From: Amphibacillus sp052055485
GTDB lineage: Bacteria; Bacillota; Bacilli; Bacillales; Amphibacillaceae
DNA length: 64,000 nucleotides
Assembly: GCF_052055485.1 (NCBI RefSeq)
Contig: NZ_CP197171.1
Location: 3,100,001 to 3,164,000 of the forward strand
Direction: 5' to 3'
Program-made: the position numbers and the translations under genes
The notes under the pieces: model-generated
Databases searched by the model: none
Seen by the model: the letters and a program-made list of their open reading frames with translations, nothing else
What the model was told of the DNA's origin: nothing
Shown: positions 34,300 to 43,549 of the stretch, piece after piece
Layout: each line of letters begins with the position of its first letter
Numbering within the stretch: the first letter of the stretch is position 1

Positions 34300-35385
34300 A
34301 TGGCAAATCATTCTAAACAACAACTTTACAATAAACTTCAAATGCTTCTTAAGGAGCTCCCTTGGTATGCTGAGGAATATATTAATCATAAAGAAAGAAA
34401 ATTATCCGCAGCTTCACTGCTTAATTATGCACACGATTATAAAATTTTTTTCAATTGGCTTGTTGCTGAAAATTTCTATTCTGGTGATCTCAAAGATCTA
34501 CCGCTTGAATTGCTTGAATCTCTAACCGTTCAGCAGACTGAGCAATTTTTGACTTTTCTTAAATACCAATTACATAACAAAGAAGTTACAGTAAATCGCA
34601 AGTTATCTTCTTTAAAGTCGCTTTTCAATTACCTGCAAAATATTGCTGAAACACGTGATTTACAGCCCTATTTAAAACGTAATGTGATGGCAAAGCTTGA
34701 ATTCAATGATATAAAAGAAAGCATGGAAACAACAGCAAACAAAATGGAAGGTAAAATCTTAATGGGCGATGAATATGAACAATTTCGTCAATTTATTGCC
34801 TATGACTATGGTGAACTTTATAAAGACAATAAAAAACTGGTAAACTTTCATCTCCTAAATCGTGAACGTGATACAGCGATTGTCTCGCTTATTCTAGGCT
34901 CTGGATTACGACTTTCAGAGGTTGTAAACCTAGATTTAGACGATATTGATCACAGCAAATATACTGCACGTGTTATTCGTAAAGGAAACAAGGAACAATT
35001 TGTTTATTTCAGCAAACAAGCGATGGATGACTTAGACGAATATTTACAAATCAGATCGGAACGCTATCATGTTGAGAAAACGAATAAAGCTTTATTTATT
35101 GCTGCTGCAATGGGACCCAAAGGAACTCCAAGACGGCTAACCGCTCGCTCTATTGAAAAATTAATCGAAAAATACGCCAAAGCTTTCGGAAAACCATCAT
35201 TATCCGTTCACAAATTAAGACATTCATTTGCAACGAGGTATCATAGTGAAATTAACGATGTACCGAAGTTAAGACGTCAACTCGGACACTCATCAATACA
35301 AACAACAATGATTTATACCCATATTAACAATGATGATTTAAAAAATGCTGTAGATAAGATGGACATGCCCAAAGATGATGAATGA
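34300..35385 (+). CDS. xerS: Tyrosine recombinase, XerS-like
   Basis: The 361-residue integrase has an N-terminal SAM-like core-binding domain (about 15-115) and a C-terminal catalytic domain: Arg in LGSGLRLSEV, the HKLRHSFATRY box, LGHSSIQTT and the nucleophilic Tyr in TMIYTHI. Length and N-terminus (KQQLYNKLQMLLKELPWYAEE) match XerS, the single-subunit chromosome-dimer resolvase of lactic acid bacteria, also found in other Bacillota. TGAGGTGAT precedes the ATG. It is single and followed by a strong hairpin. Confidence 0.88.
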   Translation: MANHSKQQLYNKLQMLLKELPWYAEEYINHKERKLSAASLLNYAHDYKIFFNWLVAENFYSGDLKDLPLELLESLTVQQTEQFLTFLKYQLHNKEVTVNRKLSSLKSLFNYLQNIAETRDLQPYLKRNVMAKLEFNDIKESMETTANKMEGKILMGDEYEQFRQFIAYDYGELYKDNKKLVNFHLLNRERDTAIVSLILGSGLRLSEVVNLDLDDIDHSKYTARVIRKGNKEQFVYFSKQAMDDLDEYLQIRSERYHVEKTNKALFIAAAMGPKGTPRRLTARSIEKLIEKYAKAFGKPSLSVHKLRHSFATRYHSEINDVPKLRRQLGHSSIQTTMIYTHINNDDLKNAVDKMDMPKDDE

Positions 35386-35431
35386 TTATCGGTATTTCTC
35401 TTTGAATTAAGGTTATTTTTAAAAAACAACC

Positions 35432-35465
35432 CCTAGTTAACATAATATATTTTATGTTAACTAGG
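35432..35465. terminator. Terminator hairpin after xerS
   Basis: CCTAGTTAACATAA and TTATGTTAACTAGG form a perfect 14-bp stem with a 6-base loop, followed by an A-run (a T-run on the minus strand). It may serve the converging oxidoreductase gene as well. Confidence 0.6.
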
Positions 35466-35564
35466 AAAAATACAAGTGTGTCATTTTAATTTAATTATAT
35501 TTACATCTTCAATTCTCTCTAAATAATATTTTCTAGCTTCATACCAAATTTGAATTCCCACATG

Positions 35565-36581
35565 TTACTCTAAGTTCCTAACCCCTGTTTCTAATATTTC
35601 CATTTGCAGCAGTATCTGATCGTCCGTAATGATCTTATCTTTTCCATTTATGATAACTTCATATAAGTCATCATATACTTTTCCATAATCACCATTTACG
35701 GATTTTACCTTTTCTTCATGAATGGTCCCCTCTTCATCGATATAGGTCAGTACGCCATAATGGTTTATCGTATCTATACCAAAATCCTTATGATGTGGCA
35801 TATAAAATAACTTTAAATGCTCTTCTTGACGATCTTTCGTTTCTTTTATAAAACATCCTTTTTTTCCATGAACAACGAAGCTGGGTCTTTCTTTCAGTCT
35901 AAAATAACTGGACTTCACAGAAACTTTTAACCTACCATAATATAAATCTAGATCGAAATAATCGTTCATTCTCCCTTGGCCCAGTAATTGCTTCACATCA
36001 TAATGGATATGATCCGGCTTGCCAAAATAGCTGATGACCTGATCTAGAGTATGACAACCATGCCCATATAAAAATGATAAATTAGGATCAAAAGAATCGG
36101 TAGACTCCGGTACTTCCGGGCGATAATAGTCATAATGCATCTCCACTTCCAGCAAGTCTCCGAGTTTTCCTTTTTCGATCACTTTTTGAACGGTTAAAAA
36201 ATCACTATCAAATCGTCTATTCTGATAAGCCTGTACAATTAACCCTTTCTCCTTTGCCAATGCAAATATTTCTTTTGCCTGCTCTGAAGTTTCCATAAAG
36301 GGCTTTTCAACCAAACAGTGCTTATTATGCTCTAATACACGTTTAGCATATTCATAATGGCTATCATGTTTTGTGCAAATCACAATTAGCTGAATGTCCT
36401 TATCATGTAACAATTGATCTAAATCAGAAGTATAATATACCCCTGAAACCTTAGCCCAACTATCACGATCTGGATTTCTCCGATAGATGGTTTTTACCTT
36501 TATATTCTCTCTTTGCAGTACGAACGGCAAATGATATCTGTTCGTACTTTTTCCATTCCCAATATAACCGATAGTAAGCAT
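35565..36581 (-). CDS. Gfo/Idh/MocA-family oxidoreductase
   Basis: The 338-residue NAD(P)-dependent enzyme has an N-terminal Rossmann fold (GYIGNGKSTNRYHLP) and the family signature EKPF (LVEKPFMETS). The C-terminal domain has HGCHTLDQV, a typical substrate-binding His region. It resembles scyllo-inositol or sugar dehydrogenases of the YvaA/IolW group. It lies 150 bases after the IID gene of a mannose-family PTS on the same strand and may oxidise a sugar brought in by that system. Confidence 0.87.
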   Translation of the reverse strand: MLTIGYIGNGKSTNRYHLPFVLQRENIKVKTIYRRNPDRDSWAKVSGVYYTSDLDQLLHDKDIQLIVICTKHDSHYEYAKRVLEHNKHCLVEKPFMETSEQAKEIFALAKEKGLIVQAYQNRRFDSDFLTVQKVIEKGKLGDLLEVEMHYDYYRPEVPESTDSFDPNLSFLYGHGCHTLDQVISYFGKPDHIHYDVKQLLGQGRMNDYFDLDLYYGRLKVSVKSSYFRLKERPSFVVHGKKGCFIKETKDRQEEHLKLFYMPHHKDFGIDTINHYGVLTYIDEEGTIHEEKVKSVNGDYGKVYDDLYEVIINGKDKIITDDQILLQMEILETGVRNLE

Positions 36582-36732
36582 AGTAGCCTCCTAAAAATTA
36601 TTCACATGATTTTGAGGGAAAGCCCCCTCCTTCACATAGAAAAGTATCTCTTTAAATGAACTGAATTATCTTGTTATGAGATACTTTTCTATTGATATAC
36701 CAGTTACTGAAAAACTCAGATAAACATCGTTA

Positions 36733-37647
36733 TTACATCAAATTAATCGAATGGAATATAATACCGACTATAAACAATCCAAGGATCATCACAATTGGTG
36801 ACACTTTCTTTCTAAGCAGCCACATACAAAGAAGTGTCAACAATAATCCAGATAACCCGGGGATCAAGCTGTCTAAGTTATCCTGTAAGGTTGTGACATC
36901 ATATTCACTTAATGACAGTCCCGCAGCCTGCTGTTCCAATGCAGCTCTGATTCCTTCAGATCCAGCGGGTATGCTTTCCCAATCAATATAAGCACCCTCG
37001 CTGAGCCGAATTTCTGAGATCGTTGGAGTAAAGGTTATGTCTACCCAACGGTTCACTAATGCACCAAGGATGAACATACCTAGGATAGAAGCGCCTTTCG
37101 TAATATCCTGAAGTAATCCACCTGATAAGTCATCTGTAATTTTAGCTCCTGCTTTGTAACCAAGTTCCTGTGAATACCACAGGAATCCCATCCGAATAGT
37201 ATTCCATAGAACGAAGAAAAGGATGGGACCCATTATGTTTCCAGTCATTGCTAGAGAAGCTGCTAATGCACCAAGAATGGGTCTAACTGTAAACCAGAAA
37301 GCTGGATCCCCGATACCTGCTAAAGGTCCCATCATTCCAACTTTAACTCCTTGAATGGCCTTGTTATCTACCGGTGCACCATTTGCACGTTCTTCTTCAA
37401 GTGCTAACGTTACACCAATAATAGGAGAGGCTACATAGGGATGTGTATTAAAAAACTCTAAGTGACGTTGCAGTGCCGCGGCACGATCTTCTTTTGTTTG
37501 ATATAGTCTTTTAATCGCTGGGATCATCGAAAATGCCCAGCCACCATTTTGCATACGTTCATAGTTCCAAGAACCTTGAAGGAAAGTGGAGCGCCACCAA
37601 ATAGCAATACGATCTCTTTTTGTTAACTTGATTTCCTCTTGTGCCAT
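36733..37647 (-). CDS. PTS mannose-family IID component
   Basis: The membrane subunit has 304 residues from ATG 37647, 8 bases after GGAGG. It begins EEIKLTKRDRIAIWWRS and contains the IID signatures SFLQGSWNYERMQNGGWAF-like sequence, GVKVGMMGPLAGIGDPAFW and a C-terminal helix reading LIPGLSGLLLTLLCMWLLRK. With IIC it forms the sugar channel. The start lies 18 bases after the IIC gene. The phosphorylated product is unknown. Confidence 0.92.
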   Translation of the reverse strand: MAQEEIKLTKRDRIAIWWRSTFLQGSWNYERMQNGGWAFSMIPAIKRLYQTKEDRAAALQRHLEFFNTHPYVASPIIGVTLALEEERANGAPVDNKAIQGVKVGMMGPLAGIGDPAFWFTVRPILGALAASLAMTGNIMGPILFFVLWNTIRMGFLWYSQELGYKAGAKITDDLSGGLLQDITKGASILGMFILGALVNRWVDITFTPTISEIRLSEGAYIDWESIPAGSEGIRAALEQQAAGLSLSEYDVTTLQDNLDSLIPGLSGLLLTLLCMWLLRKKVSPIVMILGLFIVGIIFHSINLM

Positions 37648-37664
37648 CTTCATGTCCTCCTTTT

Positions 37665-38468
37665 TTAATAGTCATCAATAATATCGCCTAAAGGATCACC
37701 AGTCCTTCCAATTCCATCACCAGAACCGCCTTGTTTAGAAAGTGCTAAGTAAATAAGAGCAAGAGCCACACCGATACCGCCAAGACCTAAAAGTGTGATG
37801 GATTGAATGGTTGCTAATACGAAACCAATGGCAAAGAATGGCCATACTTCTTTTGTAGCCATCATATTAATAACCATCGCATAACCAACGGCTACTACCA
37901 TTCCCCCGCCAACTGCCAAACCATCTGTCAACCAGTCCGGCATAGCCTGGAGCATTTCTCTAACCGGAGTTGCACCAATAGCTACAATCAATCCGGCTGG
38001 GATTGCAATACGTAATCCCTGCATGCAAATAGCAATAATATGCCACATATCAATTTTTCTAATGTTACCTTCCTTCGCTGAAGCATCCATTAAATGTGCG
38101 ATCCCTGTCGCTAGAGTTCGAACGATAATTGTCAGTAATAAACCTGCAACTGCTAATGGAATCGCAATTGCGATAGCAGAAGACACACCCGCTGCGCCCT
38201 GCCCACCTAAAACGAGAATAATTGCTGATGCAACAGAGGCCAAAGCTGCATCCGGTGCTACAGCAGCTCCAATATTGGCCCAGCCTAAAGCAATCAACTG
38301 CAAAGTACCACCTAAGATAAGACATGCCGCTAATTCTCCGGTCACTAAGCCAATTAATGTACAAGCAATAATGGGCTGATGAAACTGGAATTCGTCCAAA
38401 ATTCCCTCGATACCAGCTATAAATGCTACGAGAATTACTAATATTATTTGAAAAATAGTCAAATCCAT
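37665..38468 (-). CDS. PTS mannose-family IIC component
   Basis: The integral membrane protein has 267 residues from ATG 38468, 10 bases after GGAGG; the ATG at 38498 lies before that site. It has several hydrophobic helices and the family segments GIEGILDEFQFHQPIIACTL and GWANIGAAVAPDAALASVAS. It forms the translocation pore with IID. A long spacer with hairpins separates it from the IIAB gene. Confidence 0.92.
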   Translation of the reverse strand: MDLTIFQIILVILVAFIAGIEGILDEFQFHQPIIACTLIGLVTGELAACLILGGTLQLIALGWANIGAAVAPDAALASVASAIILVLGGQGAAGVSSAIAIAIPLAVAGLLLTIIVRTLATGIAHLMDASAKEGNIRKIDMWHIIAICMQGLRIAIPAGLIVAIGATPVREMLQAMPDWLTDGLAVGGGMVVAVGYAMVINMMATKEVWPFFAIGFVLATIQSITLLGLGGIGVALALIYLALSKQGGSGDGIGRTGDPLGDIIDDY

Positions 38469-38496
38469 AATGATTAATCCTCCTTTTTTAGCCAAC

Positions 38497-38517
38497 AAGA
38501 AGGTTTAAAACCTTCTT
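38497..38517 (-). promoter_or_regulatory. Hairpin in the IIAB-IIC spacer
   Basis: AAGAAGGTTT and AAACCTTCTT pair perfectly. A further CACCA...TGGTG hairpin lies just upstream in gene sense. Hairpins between IIAB and IIC genes may set their relative expression by partial termination or RNA processing. Confidence 0.45.
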
Positions 38518-38604
38518 ACTGCTTAAGTACAACTAAGACTTTCACCATCAAGGATTGGTGATAAGTCAAGCTTTCTAATCTAATAATCATGAATGATATT
38601 AGGA

Positions 38605-39579
38605 TTATTTTTGTCGGTTTAACTCCCCTTGCGCCCTTTTCAAAATATCATTCATGTTATCTCCAGGATCACCTGGAACCTTACGTACATCGAACTTCAC
38701 ACCAATTTCTCCGAGTCTTTTAAAAGTATCAATATCATTCTGATCAAAGGCCAGTACTTTATTTGGTTGCACTTTACCAATTGAATGTGACATCGAACCA
38801 ACATTAATGGTATCCAGTGGAACACCGCCTTCAACCACTCGAAGTGCATCTTGTGGATTTTCAAAAAGAAGTAATGCTCGCTGTCCTCCAAAGTGTTGAT
38901 CATCTTTTGCAAGTTCAATCATTTTCTGAATGGGAACCGTATGTGCCTTAATACCTGAAGGAGCGGCCTGTTGAATCAATTTTTTGCGGAGTTCATCCTT
39001 TGCTACCGTGTCAGATACAATGATGATACGTGTAGGTGATGTATTTCTTACCCACGCAGTTGCTACCTGTCCGTGCAGTAGACGAGAATCGATACGTGCT
39101 AACACGTATTCAAAGGTACCGGGAGCCCCTGCCTTTGCCCTAGAAGGAACAGCATCAACCTTAGCAAGAACTTCTGGTTCTAATTTTTCTGGCTTTACTT
39201 TAATCGCATCTCTCGCTGTATCAAGAATATGAGCAGCTATTTCATGCGCCGTATTCATGGATAAGCGTGATGAATAAGATTCGATTACCATCGCTAAGTT
39301 TAACCCAGCAACAATTGCCCACTTATCTTGGTGGTCTTCCACTAAGCTATTAGCCTGATTGAAAGGAGTTCCACCCCAAAGATCGACTAAAAATAATACT
39401 TCATCTTGATTATCAAAAGATGCGATTGCTTCTTCCATTTTTGTTCTGACATCATCAGGTCCTTCATCCGGCATCAATGTAATAGCTTTTACATTTTCCT
39501 GTTCTCCAAAGATCATTGATCCAGACTGTAAGATACCAGTAGCAAATTCACCATGACTGGCAATGATAATTCCTACCAT
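38605..39579 (-). CDS. PTS mannose-family fused IIAB component
   Basis: The 324-residue cytoplasmic phospho-carrier fuses two domains. The IIA domain has phospho-His9 (IIASHGEFATGI) and DLWGGTPFNQAN. The linker near 125-155 is rich in Pro/Ala/Lys. The IIB domain has phospho-His169 (ARIDSRLLHGQV) and AWVRNTSPTRIIIVSD. The domain order and length match ManX/ManL. An AGGAGG site precedes the ATG. Phosphate passes from HPr to IIA, IIB and then sugar. Confidence 0.94.
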   Translation of the reverse strand: MVGIIIASHGEFATGILQSGSMIFGEQENVKAITLMPDEGPDDVRTKMEEAIASFDNQDEVLFLVDLWGGTPFNQANSLVEDHQDKWAIVAGLNLAMVIESYSSRLSMNTAHEIAAHILDTARDAIKVKPEKLEPEVLAKVDAVPSRAKAGAPGTFEYVLARIDSRLLHGQVATAWVRNTSPTRIIIVSDTVAKDELRKKLIQQAAPSGIKAHTVPIQKMIELAKDDQHFGGQRALLLFENPQDALRVVEGGVPLDTINVGSMSHSIGKVQPNKVLAFDQNDIDTFKRLGEIGVKFDVRKVPGDPGDNMNDILKRAQGELNRQK

Positions 39580-40008
39580 CTTTTTCCCCTCCTCTTATGA
39601 TTTTTCAATGCTTAGATAAACATGGTAAGCTCTTAAAGCAATAATTTCTAAACTCTATAAAACACCTTCATTTAAACAAAAAAGAATGAGAAAAAAGGCA
39701 GATTAAATGAAGAGAGGATAGAGAAATGTCCTAATACTCTTCATTTTTATCACTACCTTTCATTCATGCCTGATTGAATCAGTAACACGTAAAACATAAT
39801 TATAATAGTATTTAACTTTAAAATGAAAGCACTTTAATTATATGGATAAAATAATGAAGCATTTAAATTACTTTAATAAGCTTCCATAAATATATTGTAT
39901 CATCCATATTTTTCTCCTTCAAGATATTCAGGCAGTATATTTATTTACAATTACCGACATATCTCAACAAAAAAAGACATATATCATCTGTTTTTAGAAG
40001 AAAAATGT
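39580..40008 (-). promoter_or_regulatory. PTS upstream region with a cre-like site
   Basis: On the plus strand TGAAAGCACTTTAA (39824-39837) resembles the CcpA site but lacks the central CG. On the minus strand TATAAT (near 39798-39803) could be the -10 box of the PTS operon. No gene is present between the DUF956 gene and IIAB. Confidence 0.5.
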
Positions 40009-40380
40009 CTACTTTTTAGCTTTATTCTTGAGATTGCGTTTGATGACATCAAAGACACCTAATGATTGAACCATATGGTCAGGATCAACATATTCACGAA
40101 TTGCTCGAAAAACCCTTTTCGGATCTTTTGAAGAAAAGGTAAATGTTCCATTCCTCTTCGTTTGAATAGCGTAACGTGGAATCCATTTGCCCTTGAACAG
40201 AACAGAGGCAATTACATAATCAACTTCTTCCCAAGGAATTTGGATAAATTTACGGGCATCACGACTATTGAAAAATTCAAATCCTTTGTCTCCAATCATA
40301 ATTTTGCCGTAATCTGAAATCCGTATATGTGAGGTTCCTTTAATAACTAAATCAACTTTTGTATTGATTGATTGGACCAT
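40009..40380 (-). CDS. manO: DUF956 protein, ManO-type PTS partner
   Basis: The 123-residue protein begins MVQSINTKVDLVIKGTSHIR and has DYGKIMIGDKGFEFFNSRDA and IQIPWEEVDYVIASVLFKGK, which I recognise as DUF956. The family is almost always encoded with mannose-type PTS operons, usually after IID. Here it sits upstream of IIAB on the same strand. Its role is thought to be control of the PTS. An AGGA-rich ribosome site precedes the ATG. Confidence 0.88.
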   Translation of the reverse strand: MVQSINTKVDLVIKGTSHIRISDYGKIMIGDKGFEFFNSRDARKFIQIPWEEVDYVIASVLFKGKWIPRYAIQTKRNGTFTFSSKDPKRVFRAIREYVDPDHMVQSLGVFDVIKRNLKNKAKK

Positions 40381-40480
40381 TTCTTCTTCCTCCGTTTATT
40401 ATAATTATTATATTCGAAATCCAATGTCATTCGATTAGAAGAACTATATACTGATGAAGTAGTTGAGTTACATCCAAACA

Positions 40481-40624
40481 TCATTTTATCTGCGGATTAT
40501 CATAGTAGAAGCTTTTCCTTTGTAATTGAAGTTCTTCAGTTAAGTCTTTTTTTGTTTCAATAATTTGGTTTGATCATTTTTTAATTATCTGGATAATTTG
40601 TTGATCTATAGCCATTCTACACAT
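40481..40624 (-). CDS. Tiny ORF P1 with strong ribosome site, possibly truncated
   Basis: ATG 40624 lies 6 bases after GGGAGG and encodes MCRMAIDQQIIQIIKK before a TGA at 40574-40576. Beyond that TGA the same frame stays open for 30 more codons (SNQIIETKKDLTEELQLQRK and so on) to a TGA at 40481. This suggests either a real 16-residue peptide or a 47-residue protein with one nonsense codon. It lies downstream of the ABC exporter, behind one copy of a duplicated promoter-like segment. Confidence 0.35.
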
Positions 40625-40639
40625 TGCTAACCTCCCTTT

Positions 40640-40745
40640 AATCTTCAGATTGGAAATTCAACTATTACCAATTAAGTACATTTTATCATATTTTTATTGA
40701 TACATAGCCATTTTACGTATTAATATTTTGCCTCATGAAACAAAA
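40640..40745 (-). promoter_or_regulatory. Duplicated promoter-like segment, copy 1
   Basis: On the minus strand it contains TTAATACG, then ATATGATAAAATGTACTTAA and TTGGTA. It matches the segment at 43305-43400 over about 100 bases. ATGATAAAAT is a plausible -10 region. It leads into tiny ORF P1. Confidence 0.5.
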
Positions 40746-40760
40746 TATCTTCAGGTAGCA

Positions 40761-42368
40761 TTAAGTAATTTCCCTATTCAGGTAAATTTTCTCATCAAAT
40801 AAATTCAGAAAATCCTTATCATGACTATGTGTAACAACAATAATCATTTTATCTTCTAGCGTTTTCAGTAGATCAGCAAAAATACGTTCATTTTTTCTAT
40901 CCAAACCTGAAGTTGGTTCATCAAATATTAAAACATCAGCATTTTTAAATAAAGCTCTCGCAATATCTAATCTTTTTTTCTCTCCACCTGATAGCGTATT
41001 TGTAGATGAATTAATCTCTGTGTTAATCCCACGTTCGCTAACAAGATAACTTAAATTACTGCGATTGAGAACATCTTCAACTAAATTTATGTCATAAGGA
41101 TGAAAGAAGGATACATTTTCCGCAATCGAGGCAGAAAAAATATCAGTATCTTGCTTCATATAAGCCATTTTTTGATAGAGCATGTCTTTGTCTACGTTAT
41201 CAAGTTGGATATCATCCATTTTTACCGTTCCAGCAGTTGGCGAATCAATCCCCATAATTAGATTGAGTAAAGTTGACTTTCCAGTCCCACTTTCTCCGAT
41301 GACAACATATTTTTTACCAACCATAAAACGATAGGAAAAATTTTTAATCACTGGTACGCTATTCTTGAAATAATCGACTTGATTTAACTCAATCACTTTT
41401 ATTGTGTTAATGGTCTCTTTAACATTATCCTTAGGAATCTCTTTAATCCTAGTAAAATTCCATAAGGATTCAACAATTTTCCTATTAGCAGCTAAATCCG
41501 TGAATGACTCACTTAAATACTGTAATGGTCCAGCAATTGTACTCATCAAAGTAGTCATGGCGATTAGCTGTGGTAAAGTCATCCGTTGTTTGATGACAAA
41601 GAAACTTCCAATAATCCACGTACCCGAATAAACAATATTACCCAATCCATAGGAGACAGCATAAGTCATCCCTTGAGCTGTCTCAAAGTCTATTTTTTTC
41701 TCTTTTAGATTTTGATTATATGTATTAAATTTCTTTCGATAGAATGGAAAACTTCTATTTATCTTTAAGGTGAGTAAATGCAGAACAAACTCCTCAAAAA
41801 GTCCATTGTATTTAGACTGTCGGCTGATTGCCTTTTTCTTTTTATTACTTAGAATTTTTTTAGAAATATAGGGAGACAATAAAGGAAAAAAGGAAAGCAG
41901 CAGCATAATAATTGAGAAAGAATTTTGCAAATTAAGTGCATATAGTACGGAAAATACTAAGACAAAGAAACTTAAAATTAAACCTGCAAGCGGATTAAAA
42001 TATTCAGTTTCCATAACGGTACTTTCATTGACTAGCATATTCACGATCTTATTTTTATCAATATATTTTGAATCATATTCTGACAGATTTTCTAGTTTGT
42101 TAACCAACCTTGAACGAAACTTCAACATGATATTTTGATTTAAGACTGATTTTGTTTTTCGTGGAAAAAAGTCAAAACAAGCATCTAGTATTAAATAGGC
42201 AACTGAAAAAATCCCGACTTTAATGAGTAGGTTTAGGTCCCCTGAAATCGCTGTTTCCGTCAATAGTTGATAAATAAAGGCAACTCCTACTTGAATGGCC
42301 GCTGCTAATATACATATAAGAACATGAACAATAAAATGTCGCTTACTCTCTCTATACATGATTTGCAT
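40761..42368 (-). CDS. ABC exporter (fused permease-ATPase) of an unassigned locus
   Basis: The 535-residue half-transporter has a transmembrane domain (about 10-290) and an ATPase domain: Walker A GESGTGKST, a Q-loop in MKQDTDIF, signature LSGGEKKR, Walker B VLIFDEPTSGLD and switch His in VVTHSHDKDF, all canonical. It lacks an N-terminal C39 peptidase domain, so it would not cut a leader peptide. Homodimers of this type export small peptides or lipids. It lies 89 bases after the gene for a single-span membrane protein. No drug-resistance neighbour suggests a substrate. Confidence 0.85.
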   Translation of the reverse strand: MQIMYRESKRHFIVHVLICILAAAIQVGVAFIYQLLTETAISGDLNLLIKVGIFSVAYLILDACFDFFPRKTKSVLNQNIMLKFRSRLVNKLENLSEYDSKYIDKNKIVNMLVNESTVMETEYFNPLAGLILSFFVLVFSVLYALNLQNSFSIIMLLLSFFPLLSPYISKKILSNKKKKAISRQSKYNGLFEEFVLHLLTLKINRSFPFYRKKFNTYNQNLKEKKIDFETAQGMTYAVSYGLGNIVYSGTWIIGSFFVIKQRMTLPQLIAMTTLMSTIAGPLQYLSESFTDLAANRKIVESLWNFTRIKEIPKDNVKETINTIKVIELNQVDYFKNSVPVIKNFSYRFMVGKKYVVIGESGTGKSTLLNLIMGIDSPTAGTVKMDDIQLDNVDKDMLYQKMAYMKQDTDIFSASIAENVSFFHPYDINLVEDVLNRSNLSYLVSERGINTEINSSTNTLSGGEKKRLDIARALFKNADVLIFDEPTSGLDRKNERIFADLLKTLEDKMIIVVTHSHDKDFLNLFDEKIYLNREIT

Positions 42369-42457
42369 TTAAAATGCCCCCACTTATATTTAATTATAAA
42401 GCATGATAAATTCTATATGTATCTCCTCATCCTGTATGGTAATAAGAAATTAAATAA

Positions 42458-43009
42458 TTAGCTATTGTTTTCTGCTTCAATATTCCACCTATTGTAATCA
42501 AAATAAACTCGATTTTTCTCAAATTCAATCCTCAATTGATTTAATAATTTTAAAGTATCAGCTGTATTTGAGGTTTCTGAAGCATTTTCTTTAATTTCCA
42601 GCTCGCTGAGGATTGCACCGAATTGATTATAATATTCGATAGCTTGATCAGAAAAGCCGTCTCTTATATAGGCTGGATGATGTTGATCTTCGATAAAGCC
42701 TGCAGATAAGTCTTGTATTGAAGCTAAGTCATTTTTAGAAATTGTATCTAATTCTGTACCGACAGCAGCACTGAGTAAAAGACCAGTATTTAGATCATTT
42801 ATTTTACTAGCAACCACACCTGGTTGTGGCCAATTTTCATCCTTTTGTAAAGAAATGATATCTTCCAATTCTATTAAGTTACTATGGACACTCTCTACCA
42901 CAACTTTATCTGTTACATGGTTAAATTTTATTGAGCCCCAAATTAGAATTGAAATAAGTAGTATATTTAATCCGATTGATAAAAAGAAAAAATGCTTCTT
43001 TTTTAGCAT
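42458..43009 (-). CDS. Single-span membrane protein beside the ABC exporter
   Basis: The 183-residue protein has a basic start, one hydrophobic helix (about 8-26) and a mostly helical, acidic extracytoplasmic part of about 150 residues. There is no lipobox cysteine. I recognise no domain. AAGGAAG lies 9-10 bases before the ATG. It precedes the exporter in the same direction and may be a partner, sensor or immunity-type protein for the exported molecule. Confidence 0.6.
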   Translation of the reverse strand: MLKKKHFFFLSIGLNILLISILIWGSIKFNHVTDKVVVESVHSNLIELEDIISLQKDENWPQPGVVASKINDLNTGLLLSAAVGTELDTISKNDLASIQDLSAGFIEDQHHPAYIRDGFSDQAIEYYNQFGAILSELEIKENASETSNTADTLKLLNQLRIEFEKNRVYFDYNRWNIEAENNS

Positions 43010-43084
43010 TTATCTATACTTCCTTGAAAAGAATAATACCAATTTAATTTTCTGAATTTTCATTATATTGTCACCAATATAATA

Positions 43085-43231
43085 TTATCTACAAAAGACT
43101 TGCCGTTTAGTAGTCATATTAGATGCTAAACAATAAGTATAATAATTTTTAACCTCCTTTAACCCTCTAATTAATTTATTTTTTAATTCTTTATTCTCTA
43201 CGTGTGTTGTTAACAATCCGTCTGATGGCAT
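43085..43231 (-). CDS. Tiny ORF P2, 48 residues
   Basis: ATG 43231 is 9 bases after a weak AGGA and opens a 48-codon frame (start MPSDGLLTTHVENKELKNKL) with cysteines at 34 and 47 and a basic end. The frame extends upstream ten codons (IASTGIFS) before a stop, so it may be a remnant. An AAAGGAGG occurs inside the frame without a start codon at the right distance. It is placed like a peptide gene ahead of the membrane protein and exporter. No family is recognised. Confidence 0.3.
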   Translation of the reverse strand: MPSDGLLTTHVENKELKNKLIRGLKEVKNYYTYCLASNMTTKRQVFCR

Positions 43232-43304
43232 TGAAAAAATTCCTGTTGATGCAATCGTTTTTTATTTATTGATTCATGGTTATCTTACTTATTTTTAGAC
43301 CCTT

Positions 43305-43400
43305 TACATTGCAAATTGACATTTAGATTTTACCAATTAAGTACATCTTACCATATTTCTAATTAAAGTATAGTCTATTCTCGCGTGTTAATACTTTATC
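43305..43400 (-). promoter_or_regulatory. Duplicated promoter-like segment, copy 2
   Basis: On the minus strand it reads TTAACACG, then ATATGGTAAGATGTACTTAA and TTGGTA, close to the segment at 40640-40745. It lies upstream of tiny ORF P2, the membrane protein and the exporter. The shared sequence probably marks two transcripts under common control. Confidence 0.5.
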
Positions 43401-43549
43401 TCAGGCACAGAGATACAGCATAGTGCGAGTATAATAAAAGCAATTTATTCTTTTTCGGAGATTCTTAGAAAACTTTAAATTTAGTTATCTTCTTACTTGT
43501 GTTAATATTAATTATAGATTAATCTATGACTCTATAACTAGGGGGAACC

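Noticed and set aside
38023..38379. A 118-codon plus-strand frame opposite the IIC gene
   Set aside because: The IIC protein on the minus strand is clearly coding with family motifs. The plus-strand frame is its shadow, rich in Ala/Ile by codon complement.
43085..43231. P2 as a confirmed bacteriocin
   Set aside because: No leader motif, no double-glycine site, weak ribosome site and no homologous family. Kept only as a low-confidence ORF.
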